The position numbers and the translations under genes are program-made. A model generated the notes under the pieces. The model did no database searches. It saw only the letters and a list, made by a program, of their open reading frames with translations, and had not been told where the DNA came from. Positions 55,140 through 64,000 of a stretch of 64,000 nucleotides of DNA are shown one piece after another. Source of the DNA: Sulfuritortus calidifontis (lineage in GTDB: Bacteria; Pseudomonadota; Gammaproteobacteria; Burkholderiales; Thiobacillaceae); the NCBI RefSeq assembly GCF_003967275.1, contig NZ_AP018721.1, forward strand, positions 930,001 to 994,000, in the 5' to 3' direction. Position 1 is the stretch's first letter. Every line of letters begins with the position of its first letter.

Positions 55140-55370
55140 ATGAACAAAGGGATGCTGCTGCAAGACCCGTTCCTGAATGCCCTGCGCAAGGAAGAGGTGC
55201 AAGTGTCCATCTATCTGGTCAACGGCATCAAGTTGCAGGGCCAGATCGAGAGCTATGACCAGTATGTGGTGCTGCTGAAGAACGCGGTCACCCAGATGAT
55301 TTACAAGCACGCCATCTCCACCGTGGTGCCTGCCCGCCCGGTCGTGCTCAACCAAGACAGCGCCGCCTGA
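55140..55370 (+). CDS. hfq: RNA chaperone Hfq
   Basis: 76 residues. An Sm-fold protein forming hexamers that pair small RNAs with mRNAs. It has the Sm1 region [31 protein letters not shown] and the Sm2 motif [14 protein letters not shown]. It is short, lacking the long disordered tail of enterobacterial Hfq, as usual in betaproteobacteria. It heads the hfq-hflX-hflKC cluster. Confidence 0.97.
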   Translation: MNKGMLLQDPFLNALRKEEVQVSIYLVNGIKLQGQIESYDQYVVLLKNAVTQMIYKHAISTVVPARPVVLNQDSAA

Positions 55371-55380
55371 CCTGCTCTCG

Positions 55381-56523
55381 ATGTTCGAACGCCCGGAGGC
55401 GGGCGGGACGGTCGTCCTGGTCAGCCTCGATTTCGGTAGTCCCGATTACCAAGACAGCCTCAACGAACTGGTTCTGCTGACCCGGAGCGCCGGGTTCAAG
55501 GTGGCTGCGGTCGTCGAAGGTCGGCGCAGCAAGCCCGATGCCGCCTTGTTCGCCGGTTCCGGCAAGGTCGAGGAAGTGGCCGCGGCCGTGCAAGAACACG
55601 GTGCCGGCCTGGTCATCTTCAATCACGAACTCTCCCCGATCCAGGAGCGCAACCTGGAGCGCGCCCTGCAGTGCCGGGTGCTCGACCGCACCGCCCTGAT
55701 CCTGGACATCTTCGCCCAGCGCGCCCGCTCCGGCGAGGGCAAGCTGCAGGTGGAACTGGCCCAGCTCAAGCACTATGCCACCCGCCTGGTTCGCGGCTGG
55801 ACCCACCTGGAGCGCCAGCGTGGCGGCATCGGCGTGCGCGGCGGCCCGGGCGAGAAACAGATCGAACTGGACCGGCGCATGCTGGCCAACCGCATCCGCA
55901 CCATCGAGGCCAAGTTGAAAAAGCTCGAGCAGAGCCGGGCCATTCAGCGCCGTGCCCGGAACCGGGGCGGGGTGCTTTCGGTCTCTCTGGTGGGCTATAC
56001 CAACGCAGGCAAATCCACCTTGTTCAATCGCCTTACCCGGGCCGGGACCTATGCCGCCGACCAGTTGTTCGCCACCCTGGACACCACCTCGCGCAAGTTG
56101 TGGCTGCCCGAGGTCGGTTCGGTCGTGCTGTCGGACACGGTCGGCTTCATCACCCAGTTGCCGCATGGCCTGGTGGCGGCCTTCCACGCCACACTGGAGG
56201 AGACCGCCAAGGCCGATCTGCTGCTGCACGTGATCGATTCGGCCAGCCCCAACCGTGACCGGCAGATCGAGGAGGTGAACAAGGTTTTGGCCGAGATCGG
56301 TGCCCAGGATGTGCCCCAGATCCTGGTCTACAACAAGTGTGATTTGACCGGTGCCGCGCCCGATTTGGTGCGGGATGAGTATGGTAAGATTGCTGCGGTT
56401 CGTCTGAGCGCCAGGACAGGCGAAGGCGTCGACTTGCTCAAGCAGGCGCTTGAGGCGTTTGCCCGGGCGAAACAACCCAAAACCGAGATTCAAACGGAAC
56501 CCGTGACCGATGGCATGGAATGA
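55381..56523 (+). CDS. hflX: Ribosome-splitting GTPase HflX
   Basis: 380 residues. The N-terminal HflX domain (GSGKVEEVAAAVQEH, FNHELSPIQERNLE, KLQVELAQLKHYATRLVRGW) and a coiled coil lead to the GTPase domain ([38 protein letters not shown]). HflX dissociates stalled or hibernating ribosomes under stress. It starts 10 bases after hfq and overlaps hflK by 14 bases. Confidence 0.95.
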   Translation: MFERPEAGGTVVLVSLDFGSPDYQDSLNELVLLTRSAGFKVAAVVEGRRSKPDAALFAGSGKVEEVAAAVQEHGAGLVIFNHELSPIQERNLERALQCRVLDRTALILDIFAQRARSGEGKLQVELAQLKHYATRLVRGWTHLERQRGGIGVRGGPGEKQIELDRRMLANRIRTIEAKLKKLEQSRAIQRRARNRGGVLSVSLVGYTNAGKSTLFNRLTRAGTYAADQLFATLDTTSRKLWLPEVGSVVLSDTVGFITQLPHGLVAAFHATLEETAKADLLLHVIDSASPNRDRQIEEVNKVLAEIGAQDVPQILVYNKCDLTGAAPDLVRDEYGKIAAVRLSARTGEGVDLLKQALEAFARAKQPKTEIQTEPVTDGME

Positions 56524-57724
56524 TCCCCAATGGGGGAAAGACAATAACCCCCGAGGCCGGGGTGACGGCGGCCCGCCTGATCTGGACGAGCTCTGGCGCA
56601 ACTTCAACCGGCGACTGAACGGTCTGTTCAAACGCCGGGGCGGTTCCGGTGGTGGCGGCTTCGGCCAGGGTATGCCCAGTTTTCAATTGCCCGGTGTCGG
56701 CCTGATCGTCGGCATCGTCGTCGCCATCTGGCTGGCCAGCGGCTTCTATATCGTCGATGCCGGCGAGCGCGGCGTGGTGCTGCGCTTCGGTAAATACGTC
56801 GAAACCACCATGCCCGGCCCGCGCTGGCATCTGCCCTATCCGATCGAGACGGTCGAGGAGGTCAACGTCGACCAGGTGCGCACGGTCGAAGTCGGCTATC
56901 GCAACAACGTCAAATCCAAGGTCCAGGGTGAGTCGCTGATGCTGACCGACGACGAGAACATCATCGACCTGCAATTCTCCGTGCAGTACACCCTGAAGGA
57001 TCCGGAAGACTACCTGTTCATGAACCGCAACCCGGACGAGGCCGTCATGCAGGCGGCGGAGACGGCCATGCGCGAGATCGTCGGCAAGAGCAAGATGGAC
57101 TTCGTGCTCTACGAAGGACGCGCCGAGATCGCCGTGCGGGCGACCAAACTGATGCAGGAAATCCTCGACCGCTACCGGACCGGCATCAACGTGAGCAAGC
57201 TCAACATGCAGAATGCCCAGCCGCCCGAGCAGGTCCAGGCCGCCTTCGACGATGCGGTCAAGGCCGGCCAGGACCGCGAGCGCCTGAAGAACGAAGGCCA
57301 GGCCTACGCCAACGACGTGATCCCCAAGGCTCGCGGCGTCGCCGCCCGCCTGATCGAGGAGGCCGCGGGCTACAAGCAGCGGGTCGTTGCCAACGCGCAG
57401 GGCGATGCCGCCCGCTTCAGCCAGATCCTGGTCGAATACAGCAAGGCGCCGCAAGTCACCCGCGAGCGCCTATACCAGGACGCCATGCAGCAGATACTGT
57501 CGAGCACGACCAAGGTCGTGGTCGACGATAAGAGCGGCGGCAATCTGCTCTATCTGCCGCTGGATAAGCTGATGCAGCTGGCCACGCCCGGAGCGCCGGC
57601 CTTGCCTGATCCCATGGCGGCTGCCCCGGCAGCGCCAACTGCGGCACCGGCAGCGGCGCCGCAGGAAAACCTGTTCCGTTCGCGGGATGCCTTCCGCAGC
57701 CGCGAACGGGAGGAGCGGCCATGA
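56510..57724 (+). CDS. hflK: HflK, FtsH protease modulator
   Basis: 404 residues. A Gly-rich N terminus (WNDPQWGKDNNPRGRGDGG) precedes one membrane helix (about 62-84) and an SPFH/band 7 domain (GERGVVLRFGKYVETTMPGPRWHLP). An Ala/Pro-rich C-terminal tail follows. With HflC it forms a large periplasmic cage around FtsH and controls membrane protein degradation. The start overlaps hflX by 14 bases and the stop overlaps hflC by 4. Confidence 0.95.
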   Translation: MAWNDPQWGKDNNPRGRGDGGPPDLDELWRNFNRRLNGLFKRRGGSGGGGFGQGMPSFQLPGVGLIVGIVVAIWLASGFYIVDAGERGVVLRFGKYVETTMPGPRWHLPYPIETVEEVNVDQVRTVEVGYRNNVKSKVQGESLMLTDDENIIDLQFSVQYTLKDPEDYLFMNRNPDEAVMQAAETAMREIVGKSKMDFVLYEGRAEIAVRATKLMQEILDRYRTGINVSKLNMQNAQPPEQVQAAFDDAVKAGQDRERLKNEGQAYANDVIPKARGVAARLIEEAAGYKQRVVANAQGDAARFSQILVEYSKAPQVTRERLYQDAMQQILSSTTKVVVDDKSGGNLLYLPLDKLMQLATPGAPALPDPMAAAPAAPTAAPAAAPQENLFRSRDAFRSREREERP

Positions 57725-58593
57725 AACCCGCCAATCTCTTCGTTGCCGTCATCGGCGCCATCTTGTTGCTGTCGCTGTCCATCTATACCGTGGACCAGCG
57801 TCAGGCGGCCATGGTCTTCCAGCTGGGCGAGATCGTCGGCATCAAGAAGGATCCTGGGCTCTACCTCAAGGTCCCGCTGGTGCAGAACGTCCGCTATTTC
57901 GACACCCGCATCCTGACCCTGGACGCGGTCGATCCGGAGCGCTTCATCACCTCGGAGAAGAAGAACGTCCTGGTCGACTACTTCGTCAAATGGCGCATCC
58001 AGGATGTCAACAAGTTCTACGTCAGCTTTGCCGGTGACGAGCGTCGCGGTGTCAACCGTTTGGCCCAGACCGTAAACGATGGCATGCGCGCCGAGTTCGG
58101 CAAACGCACCGTGCACGACGTGGTCTCCGGCGAACGTGACGACATCATGGAGGTCCTGCGCAAATCGGCCGACCAGGATGCCCGCCGCTTCGGCGTCCAG
58201 GTCATGGATGTCCGGATCAAGCGGGTCGATCTGCCGAGCGAGGTGAGCGAATCGGTCTATCGCCGGATGGAGGCCGAGCGCAAGCGGGTGGCCAACGAGC
58301 TGCGTTCGACCGGTGCGGCCGAGGCCGAGAAGATCCGGGCCGATGCCGACAAGCAGCGCGAGGTGATCATCGCCGAGGCCTACCGCGACGCCCAGCAAAC
58401 CAAGGGCGAGGGCGACGCCAGGGCGGCGGCGATCTACGGCGCGGCCTATGGCAAGAACCCGGAGTTCTATGCCTTCTATCGCAGCATGGAATCCTACAAG
58501 GCCAGCTTCAAGGGCAAGCAGGATTTGATGATCCTGCAGCCGAACTCCGACTTCTTCCGCTATATGAAGTCGCCCCGCGGCAGCGGCAAGTAA
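57721..58593 (+). CDS. hflC: HflC, FtsH protease modulator
   Basis: 290 residues. An N-terminal membrane helix (about 5-22) and an SPFH/band 7 domain (VDQRQAAMVFQLGEIVGIKKDPGLYLKVP) lead to a long charged helix (RRMEAERKRVANELRSTGAAEAEKIRADAD) typical of the family. It is the obligate partner of HflK, overlapping it by 4 bases. Confidence 0.95.
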   Translation: MKPANLFVAVIGAILLLSLSIYTVDQRQAAMVFQLGEIVGIKKDPGLYLKVPLVQNVRYFDTRILTLDAVDPERFITSEKKNVLVDYFVKWRIQDVNKFYVSFAGDERRGVNRLAQTVNDGMRAEFGKRTVHDVVSGERDDIMEVLRKSADQDARRFGVQVMDVRIKRVDLPSEVSESVYRRMEAERKRVANELRSTGAAEAEKIRADADKQREVIIAEAYRDAQQTKGEGDARAAAIYGAAYGKNPEFYAFYRSMESYKASFKGKQDLMILQPNSDFFRYMKSPRGSGK

Positions 58594-58627
58594 TGCCATG
58601 GCCGCTGTCGGGCAGGTGCGTGGCGCC

Positions 58628-58819
58628 GTGAACCTGGAAGACATGCTCTTGCCGGCACTTGCGCTGATGCTGCTGATCGAAGGCCTGTTGCCATTCCTAT
58701 CACCCAGGACCTGGCGCGAGGCCTTCACCCGCATGACTCAACTCAACGACGGCCAGATCCGCTTCATGGGCCTGATCTCCATGCTGGCCGGTCTTTTGCT
58801 CCTGTTGCTGTTCCGATGA
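58628..58819 (+). CDS. DUF2065 family small membrane protein
   Basis: 63 residues from the GTG at 58628. Two membrane helices enclose the conserved EGLLPFLSPRTWREAF and LNDGQIRFMGLISMLAGL. The gene is regularly found between hflC and hisZ or purA; its function is unknown but the location suggests a link to HflKC-FtsH. An ATG at 58598 would add ten residues without homology. The stop overlaps the hisZ start by 4 bases. Confidence 0.85.
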   Translation: MNLEDMLLPALALMLLIEGLLPFLSPRTWREAFTRMTQLNDGQIRFMGLISMLAGLLLLLLFR

Positions 58820-59967
58820 AAAACGCCTGGTTGCTGCCCGAATACGTCGAAGACGTCCTGCCGCCCTATGCCCTGGCGCTGGAAACCTTGCGCCGCCGCT
58901 TGCTCGATCTGTTCGCCAGCCATGGCTACGAGCTGGTGCAGCCGCCGCTGATCGAATACCTTGACTCCCTGCTGACCGGCGCGGCGCAGGACCTCGATCT
59001 TAAGACCTTCAAGGTGCTCGACAGCCTGTCCGGCAGGTTGCTCGGCGTGCGGGCCGACATCACCCCGCAGGCCGCCCGGATCGACGCCCATCTGCTCAAC
59101 CGCCAGGGTGTGACCCGACTCTGCTATGCCGGCACGGTGCTGCATACCCGGCCCTCGGCCATGCTCAATTCGCGCGAGCCGTTCCAGGTCGGCGCCGAGC
59201 TGTTCGGCCATGCCGGCATCGAGGCCGACCGCGAGAGCCTGCAGCTGCTGACTGCCGCACTCAAGGCTGCCGGCCTGGATAGCGCCCGGGTCAGCCTCGG
59301 CCATGTCGGCCTGTTCCGCGCCCTGGCCCAGGCCGCCGGCGTTGCCGGCGATTTGGAGGCCGAACTGTTTGCCGCCTTGCAGCACAAGGATGCCCCGCAG
59401 ATCGCGGCCTTGACTGCCAATCTGGAGTCGAAGCTGGCCGCCGCCTTCCGCCGTCTGCCCGAGCTGTACGGCGGGGTCGACATGCTCGCCGCTGCCCGGC
59501 GCGACCTGCCGGCGCTGCCTGGCGTTGCCGCGGCGCTGGACGATCTGGCGGCCCTGTTGTCGACCGCAGACGGCATCGCCCTCTCGGTCGATCTGGCGGA
59601 TCTGCGCGGTTACGGTTATCACAACGGCGTGGTCTTTGCCGCCTATGTCGGCGGCCAGGCCGGCGCCATCGGCCAGGGCGGCCGCTATGACGGCGCCGGC
59701 GCCATCTTCGGCCGCAGCCGGCCGGCCACGGGCTTCAGCCTCGATTTACGCCAGGTTATCGACAGTCTGCCCGAGCCGGTCCTGCGGCCCGGCATTCTGG
59801 CGCCCTATGGCCAGGATCCCGGTCTACAATCGGCCGTTGCCAAACTGCGCGCCGTCGGCGAGCGGGTGGTGATCGAGTTGCCGGGCCAGGCGGCGCATCG
59901 GGCCGAGGCCGGTTGCGATCGGCAATTGGCGCTGCAAGGCGGCACCTGGCAAGTCATTCCCTTGTAA
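58816..59967 (+). CDS. hisZ: ATP phosphoribosyltransferase regulatory subunit HisZ
   Basis: 383 residues. A HisS-like class II synthetase fold without tRNA charging; it activates the short form of HisG in histidine synthesis. It starts WLLPEYVEDVLPPYALALETLRRRLLD and contains LRG-type blocks such as LLGVRADITPQAARIDAHLL and GQGGRYDGAG. No hisG is present in the window. The position before purA is common in betaproteobacteria. Confidence 0.93.
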   Translation: MKNAWLLPEYVEDVLPPYALALETLRRRLLDLFASHGYELVQPPLIEYLDSLLTGAAQDLDLKTFKVLDSLSGRLLGVRADITPQAARIDAHLLNRQGVTRLCYAGTVLHTRPSAMLNSREPFQVGAELFGHAGIEADRESLQLLTAALKAAGLDSARVSLGHVGLFRALAQAAGVAGDLEAELFAALQHKDAPQIAALTANLESKLAAAFRRLPELYGGVDMLAAARRDLPALPGVAAALDDLAALLSTADGIALSVDLADLRGYGYHNGVVFAAYVGGQAGAIGQGGRYDGAGAIFGRSRPATGFSLDLRQVIDSLPEPVLRPGILAPYGQDPGLQSAVAKLRAVGERVVIELPGQAAHRAEAGCDRQLALQGGTWQVIPL

Positions 59968-59979
59968 CAACCTTATTGA

Positions 59980-61284
<1,305 letters not shown>

Positions 61285-61297
61285 GCAGCCTGCCGCA

Positions 61298-61345
61298 ACA
61301 ACCCTCTTCGCATGCCCGGCAAGCCGGGCGCAGAGGGGGTGTTGT
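61298..61345 (+). other. Long stem-loop after purA
   Basis: The inner perfect stem is GCCCGGC-AA-GCCGGGC (61314-61329); outer pairings are CCTCT/AGAGG and ACAAC/GTTGT with an internal bulge. No T-tract. Probably the 3' structure of the purA message, upstream of the true terminator. Confidence 0.5.
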
Positions 61346-61377
61346 CGCAATTTGCGGGGGATGGGGTGCGGAAAAAG

Positions 61378-61402
61378 AAAAAGCCGGCTTGCGCCGGCTT
61401 TT
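61378..61402. terminator. Bidirectional terminator between purA and tRNA-Leu
   Basis: AAAAAGCCGGC, loop TTGC, GCCGGCTTTT. It can stop transcription of purA on the plus strand and of the tRNA on the minus strand. Confidence 0.88.
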
Positions 61403-61417
61403 CTCTTTACTACTATT

Positions 61418-61504
61418 TGGTGCCCAGAAGAGGACTCGAACCTCCACACCGTTGCCGGCGCTAGGACCTGAACCTAGTGCGTCTACCAATTCCGCCATCT
61501 GGGC
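61418..61504 (-). tRNA. tRNA-Leu (anticodon CAG)
   Basis: 87 bases including an encoded CCA. On the minus strand: acceptor GCCCAGA pairing with TCTGGGC, D arm with GGTAGACGC, anticodon stem CTAGG, loop TTCAGGT with CAG, stem CCTAG, a long class II variable arm (GCGCCGGCAACGGTGT region) and T arm GGTTCGAGTCC. The long variable arm and CAG anticodon identify leucine (CUG codons). Confidence 0.96.
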
Positions 61505-61516
61505 AAAGAGGCGCGA

Positions 61517-61546
61517 ATTCTAACGATTGGACTGAATCTTTGTCAA
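61517..61546 (-). promoter_or_regulatory. Promoter of tRNA-Leu
   Basis: On the minus strand, TTGACA (61546-61541), 18-base spacer, TAGAAT (61522-61517), the best sigma-70 promoter in the window. It lies 12 bases before the mature tRNA end. Its -35 box overlaps the proposed TTG start of rnr on the other strand. Confidence 0.85.
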
Positions 61547-63924
61547 CGAAAAAAACTGCAAAATCTCATCGCGGCGCAGGCAAGGGTCTGCGCTGGCAGG
61601 ATCCCTTCCTCAAGCGGGAGCAGGAGAAATACGGCCAGCCGCTGCCCAGCCGCGAATTCATCCTGCAACTGGTGGAGGAGGCGGGCGAGCCGGTGCCGAT
61701 GGAAGATCTGGCCTTCCGCCTGGGGCTGGAGCCGGAGGAATACGACCCCTTCCGCAACCGTCTTGGCGCCATGCAGCGCGATGCCCAGCTGGTGATCAAC
61801 CGCAGGGGCCTGATCTGCCTGCCGGACAAGATCGAGCTCAAGGCCGGCCGGGTCGAGGGCCACCCCGACGGCTACGGCTTCTTCGTGCCGGACGATCGTT
61901 CCGGCGACATGTTCATCTCCGAGCGCGAGATGCACCAGGTGCTGCACGGCGACCGGGTGATGGTGCGCGAATCCGGCACCGACCGGCGCGGGCGCAAGGA
62001 AGGCAAGATCGTCGAGGTGCTGCAGCGGGCCAATGTCCACGTAGTGGGCCGCTTCTACCGGGAACACGGCCATCAGTGGGTGCGGGCGGAGAACCCCAAG
62101 ATCAACCAGGACATCGTGGTCATCGCCGGCGAGGAGATGCAGGCCAAACAGGGCCAGGTGGTCACGGTGGAGGTGGTCGAGCAGCCGACCAAGCACAGCC
62201 CGCCCATGGGCCGCATCATCGAGGTGTTGGGCAACTATGCCGATCCCGGCATGGAGATCGAGATCGCCTTGCGCAAGCACGAGCTGCCGTTCGAGTTTTC
62301 CAAGGCAACCCTGGCCCAGGCGCGCAAACTGCCCAAGGGGGTGTCGCAGACCGATCTCGGGGCCGGGCGCGAGGACGTGCGCCATCTGCCGTTGGTCACC
62401 ATCGACGGCGAGGACGCGCGCGACTTCGACGATGCGGTCTATTGCGAAGCGCTCGGCCGCGGTGGCTACAAGCTCTATGTCGCCATCGCCGACGTTTCGC
62501 ATTACGTGCGGCCGGGCGAGCCGCTCGACCGCGATGCCTACGAGCGCGGCACCTCGGTCTATTTCCCGCGCCGGGTGATCCCGATGCTGCCGGAGGAGTT
62601 GTCCAACGGCCTGTGCTCGCTCAATCCCCAGGTCGACCGTCTGTGCATGATGTGCGAGATGGAGATCAGCACGGCCGGCAACATCAAGCAGTATCGGTTC
62701 TACCCGGCGGTGATGCACTCCAAGGCCCGGCTCACCTACAACCTGGTCTGGAGCTGGCTCTCGGGCGAGGCCGCGCCGAGCAAGGAACAGGCCTGGCTGC
62801 TGCCGCACCTGCAGGATCTGTACAAGCTGTTCAAGACCCTGCTCAAGGCGCGCTGGGTGCGCGGCGCCATTGACTTCGAGACGGTCGAGACCAAGATGGT
62901 GTTCGACGCGCAAGGTAAGATCGCCAATATCGTGCCGACCACGCGCAACGACGCGCACCGGGTGATCGAGGAGTGCATGCTGGCGGCCAACGTCTGTGCC
63001 TCCGACTTCCTGCAAAGCCGCAAGCACCCGGCGCTCTACCGCGTGCACGAAGGACCGACGCCGGAGAAGCTCAAGGCCTTGCGCGAATTCCTGGCCGAGT
63101 TCGGGTTCTCCCTGGGCGGCGGCGACGAACCGCACGCCAAGGATTACGCCGAGCTGCTCAACCGGATCAAGGGCCGACCCGACGAGCAGTTGTTGCAGAC
63201 GGTGATGCTGCGTTCGCTCAAGCAGGCCATGTACAGCCCGGACAATGTCGGCCACTTCGGCCTGGCCTACGAGTCCTATACCCATTTCACCTCGCCCATT
63301 CGCCGCTACCCCGATCTTTTGGTGCACCGGGCGATCAAGGCCTGCCTCAACAACGAGCACTACCAGCCGGGCAATTGGGAGGCCATCGGCCTGCACTGCT
63401 CGACCACCGAACGCCGGGCCGACGAGGCCAGCCGCGACGTGGTGAACTGGCTCAAGTGCTACTACATGCAGGACCGCATCGGCGAGGAATACGACGGCGT
63501 GATCTCCGGCGTTACCGGCTTCGGCATCTTCGTCGCTCTGAACGACGTCTTCGTCGAGGGTCTGGTCCACGTCTCCGACCTCGGGCAAGACTACTTCCAC
63601 TTCGACCAGGCCCGCCACCAGATGCTGGGCGAGCGCACCAGCAAGCGCTACCGCCTGGGCGATGCCGTGCGCATCCGGGTGATCCGGGTCGACCTCGACT
63701 CGGCCAAGATCGATTTCACCCTGGTGCAGGAGACGCGCGCGGCCAGGGCCACAGAGGCCAAGCCGGAGGCCGCCGAGTCCGCGCCGGCCAAAGCAAAGCC
63801 GAAGAAGGCCGCCAAGCCGGCAGCAAAGGCCAAGGCGCCAGCCGATAAAAAATCCTCGGCCGCCAAAAAGCCCGCGGCCGCGAAGCCGTCGGCGGCCGGC
63901 AAGAAATCGGGTAAGGCAAAATGA
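61540..63924 (+). CDS. rnr: Ribonuclease R
   Basis: 794 residues from a TTG at 61540 (N terminus STKKTAKSHRGAGKGLRWQDPF). A 3'-5' exoribonuclease that degrades structured RNA. Domains: an HTH-like N-terminal region, two cold-shock OB folds (GRVEGHPDGYGFFVPDD), the RNB catalytic domain (LVTIDGEDARDFDDAVYCE with the Asp cluster), an S1 domain (EYDGVISGVTGFGIFVAL) and a Lys/Ala-rich basic tail. The upstream open frame runs into the tRNA gene, which rules out the longer start. It overlaps rlmB by 4 bases. Confidence 0.95.
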   Translation: MSTKKTAKSHRGAGKGLRWQDPFLKREQEKYGQPLPSREFILQLVEEAGEPVPMEDLAFRLGLEPEEYDPFRNRLGAMQRDAQLVINRRGLICLPDKIELKAGRVEGHPDGYGFFVPDDRSGDMFISEREMHQVLHGDRVMVRESGTDRRGRKEGKIVEVLQRANVHVVGRFYREHGHQWVRAENPKINQDIVVIAGEEMQAKQGQVVTVEVVEQPTKHSPPMGRIIEVLGNYADPGMEIEIALRKHELPFEFSKATLAQARKLPKGVSQTDLGAGREDVRHLPLVTIDGEDARDFDDAVYCEALGRGGYKLYVAIADVSHYVRPGEPLDRDAYERGTSVYFPRRVIPMLPEELSNGLCSLNPQVDRLCMMCEMEISTAGNIKQYRFYPAVMHSKARLTYNLVWSWLSGEAAPSKEQAWLLPHLQDLYKLFKTLLKARWVRGAIDFETVETKMVFDAQGKIANIVPTTRNDAHRVIEECMLAANVCASDFLQSRKHPALYRVHEGPTPEKLKALREFLAEFGFSLGGGDEPHAKDYAELLNRIKGRPDEQLLQTVMLRSLKQAMYSPDNVGHFGLAYESYTHFTSPIRRYPDLLVHRAIKACLNNEHYQPGNWEAIGLHCSTTERRADEASRDVVNWLKCYYMQDRIGEEYDGVISGVTGFGIFVALNDVFVEGLVHVSDLGQDYFHFDQARHQMLGERTSKRYRLGDAVRIRVIRVDLDSAKIDFTLVQETRAARATEAKPEAAESAPAKAKPKKAAKPAAKAKAPADKKSSAAKKPAAAKPSAAGKKSGKAK

Positions 63925-64000
63925 GCGGGCGTACCCAGATATACGGTTTTCATGCCATCCTCGCCCGTCTGCGCCATCACCCCGAGGGCATCCACGTCAT
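63921..64000 (+). CDS. rlmB: 23S rRNA (guanosine-2'-O-)-methyltransferase RlmB, 3' end outside window
   Basis: The first 26 codons are visible: MSGRTQIYGFHAILARLRHH and onward, matching the N-terminal substrate-binding domain of RlmB (YGFHAVLARL type). It methylates G2251 of 23S rRNA. The ATG overlaps the rnr stop (ATGA). The rnr-rlmB order is standard in proteobacteria. Confidence 0.85.
   Translation, partial: MSGRTQIYGFHAILARLRHHPEGIHV

Overview
This window is one continuous stretch of a high-GC betaproteobacterial chromosome, mostly housekeeping genes. The assignment rests on conserved gene blocks: pyrG-kdsA-eno-ftsB, zipA-ligA, rlmN-pilF-rodZ-ispG-hisS-yfgM-bamB-der, and hfq-hflX-hflK-hflC-hisZ-purA. 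A periplasmic nitrate reductase operon and the c-di-GMP and type IV pilus genes suggest a free-living, respiratorily flexible, motile bacterium. Genus cannot be decided from the sequence alone.

Layout. 1-3.2 kb: the end of a CobD/CbiB-family gene, a soluble zinc-binding (CZB) chemoreceptor and a fused SpmA/SpmB-type membrane protein. 3.2-8.4 kb: a polyphosphate cluster (ppx, ppk1, CYTH-CHAD triphosphatase). 8.4-15.1 kb: an Fnr/Crp-type regulator divergent from napDAGHB, followed by a short ModE-like regulator. The napD promoter region carries a near-consensus Fnr box at the position expected for a class II activator. The operon has napGH but no napC. 15.1-17.1 kb: a DUF302 protein, the CrcB fluoride channel, DUF190 and a TauE/SafE permease. 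17.2-24.7 kb: pyrG, kdsA, eno, ftsB, zipA and ligA. 24.7-37.3 kb: galU, nnrD, a small unknown protein, a CheY-like receiver, purL, a GAF/HD-GYP phosphodiesterase, typA, mtfA, a thioredoxin and an aminotransferase. 37.36-38.2 kb: a complete IS1595-family insertion sequence with a perfect 8-bp target duplication. 38.2-43.9 kb: an Ala/Pro-rich lipoprotein, a ribosomal oxygenase, an SlyD-type isomerase, accA, tilS, a SPOR protein and ndk. 43.91-44.18 kb: a 269-bp MITE that supplies the start codon of rlmN. 44.2-53.1 kb: rlmN to der. 53.2-55.1 kb: a GAF-GGDEF-EAL protein. 55.1-64 kb: hfq, hflX, hflK, hflC, DUF2065, hisZ, purA, tRNA-Leu(CAG), rnr and the start of rlmB.

The most unusual signal is a repeated architecture at two unlinked genes, ppx and galU. 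Just upstream of each true start lies a short ORF that begins as a diverged copy of the gene's own first 11-17 codons. It then runs into a small palindromic core with shared ends, TTTG(G/T)CTCCG and TTAGCCT(R)C(R)(M)CGAA. It ends with a stop overlapping or almost touching the next start codon. The core is followed by an inverted copy (11-13 bp) of the beginning of the downstream gene, so each downstream ribosome-binding site and ATG sit in the loop of an inverted repeat. galU has two such units in tandem and ppx has one. This looks like an undescribed start-targeting mini-element or a family of leader-peptide/hairpin control units. Other notable items are the MITE-supplied start codon of rlmN, a 10-copy heptamer array ending exactly at the der ATG, and a compact possible three-way junction in front of the GGDEF-EAL gene.
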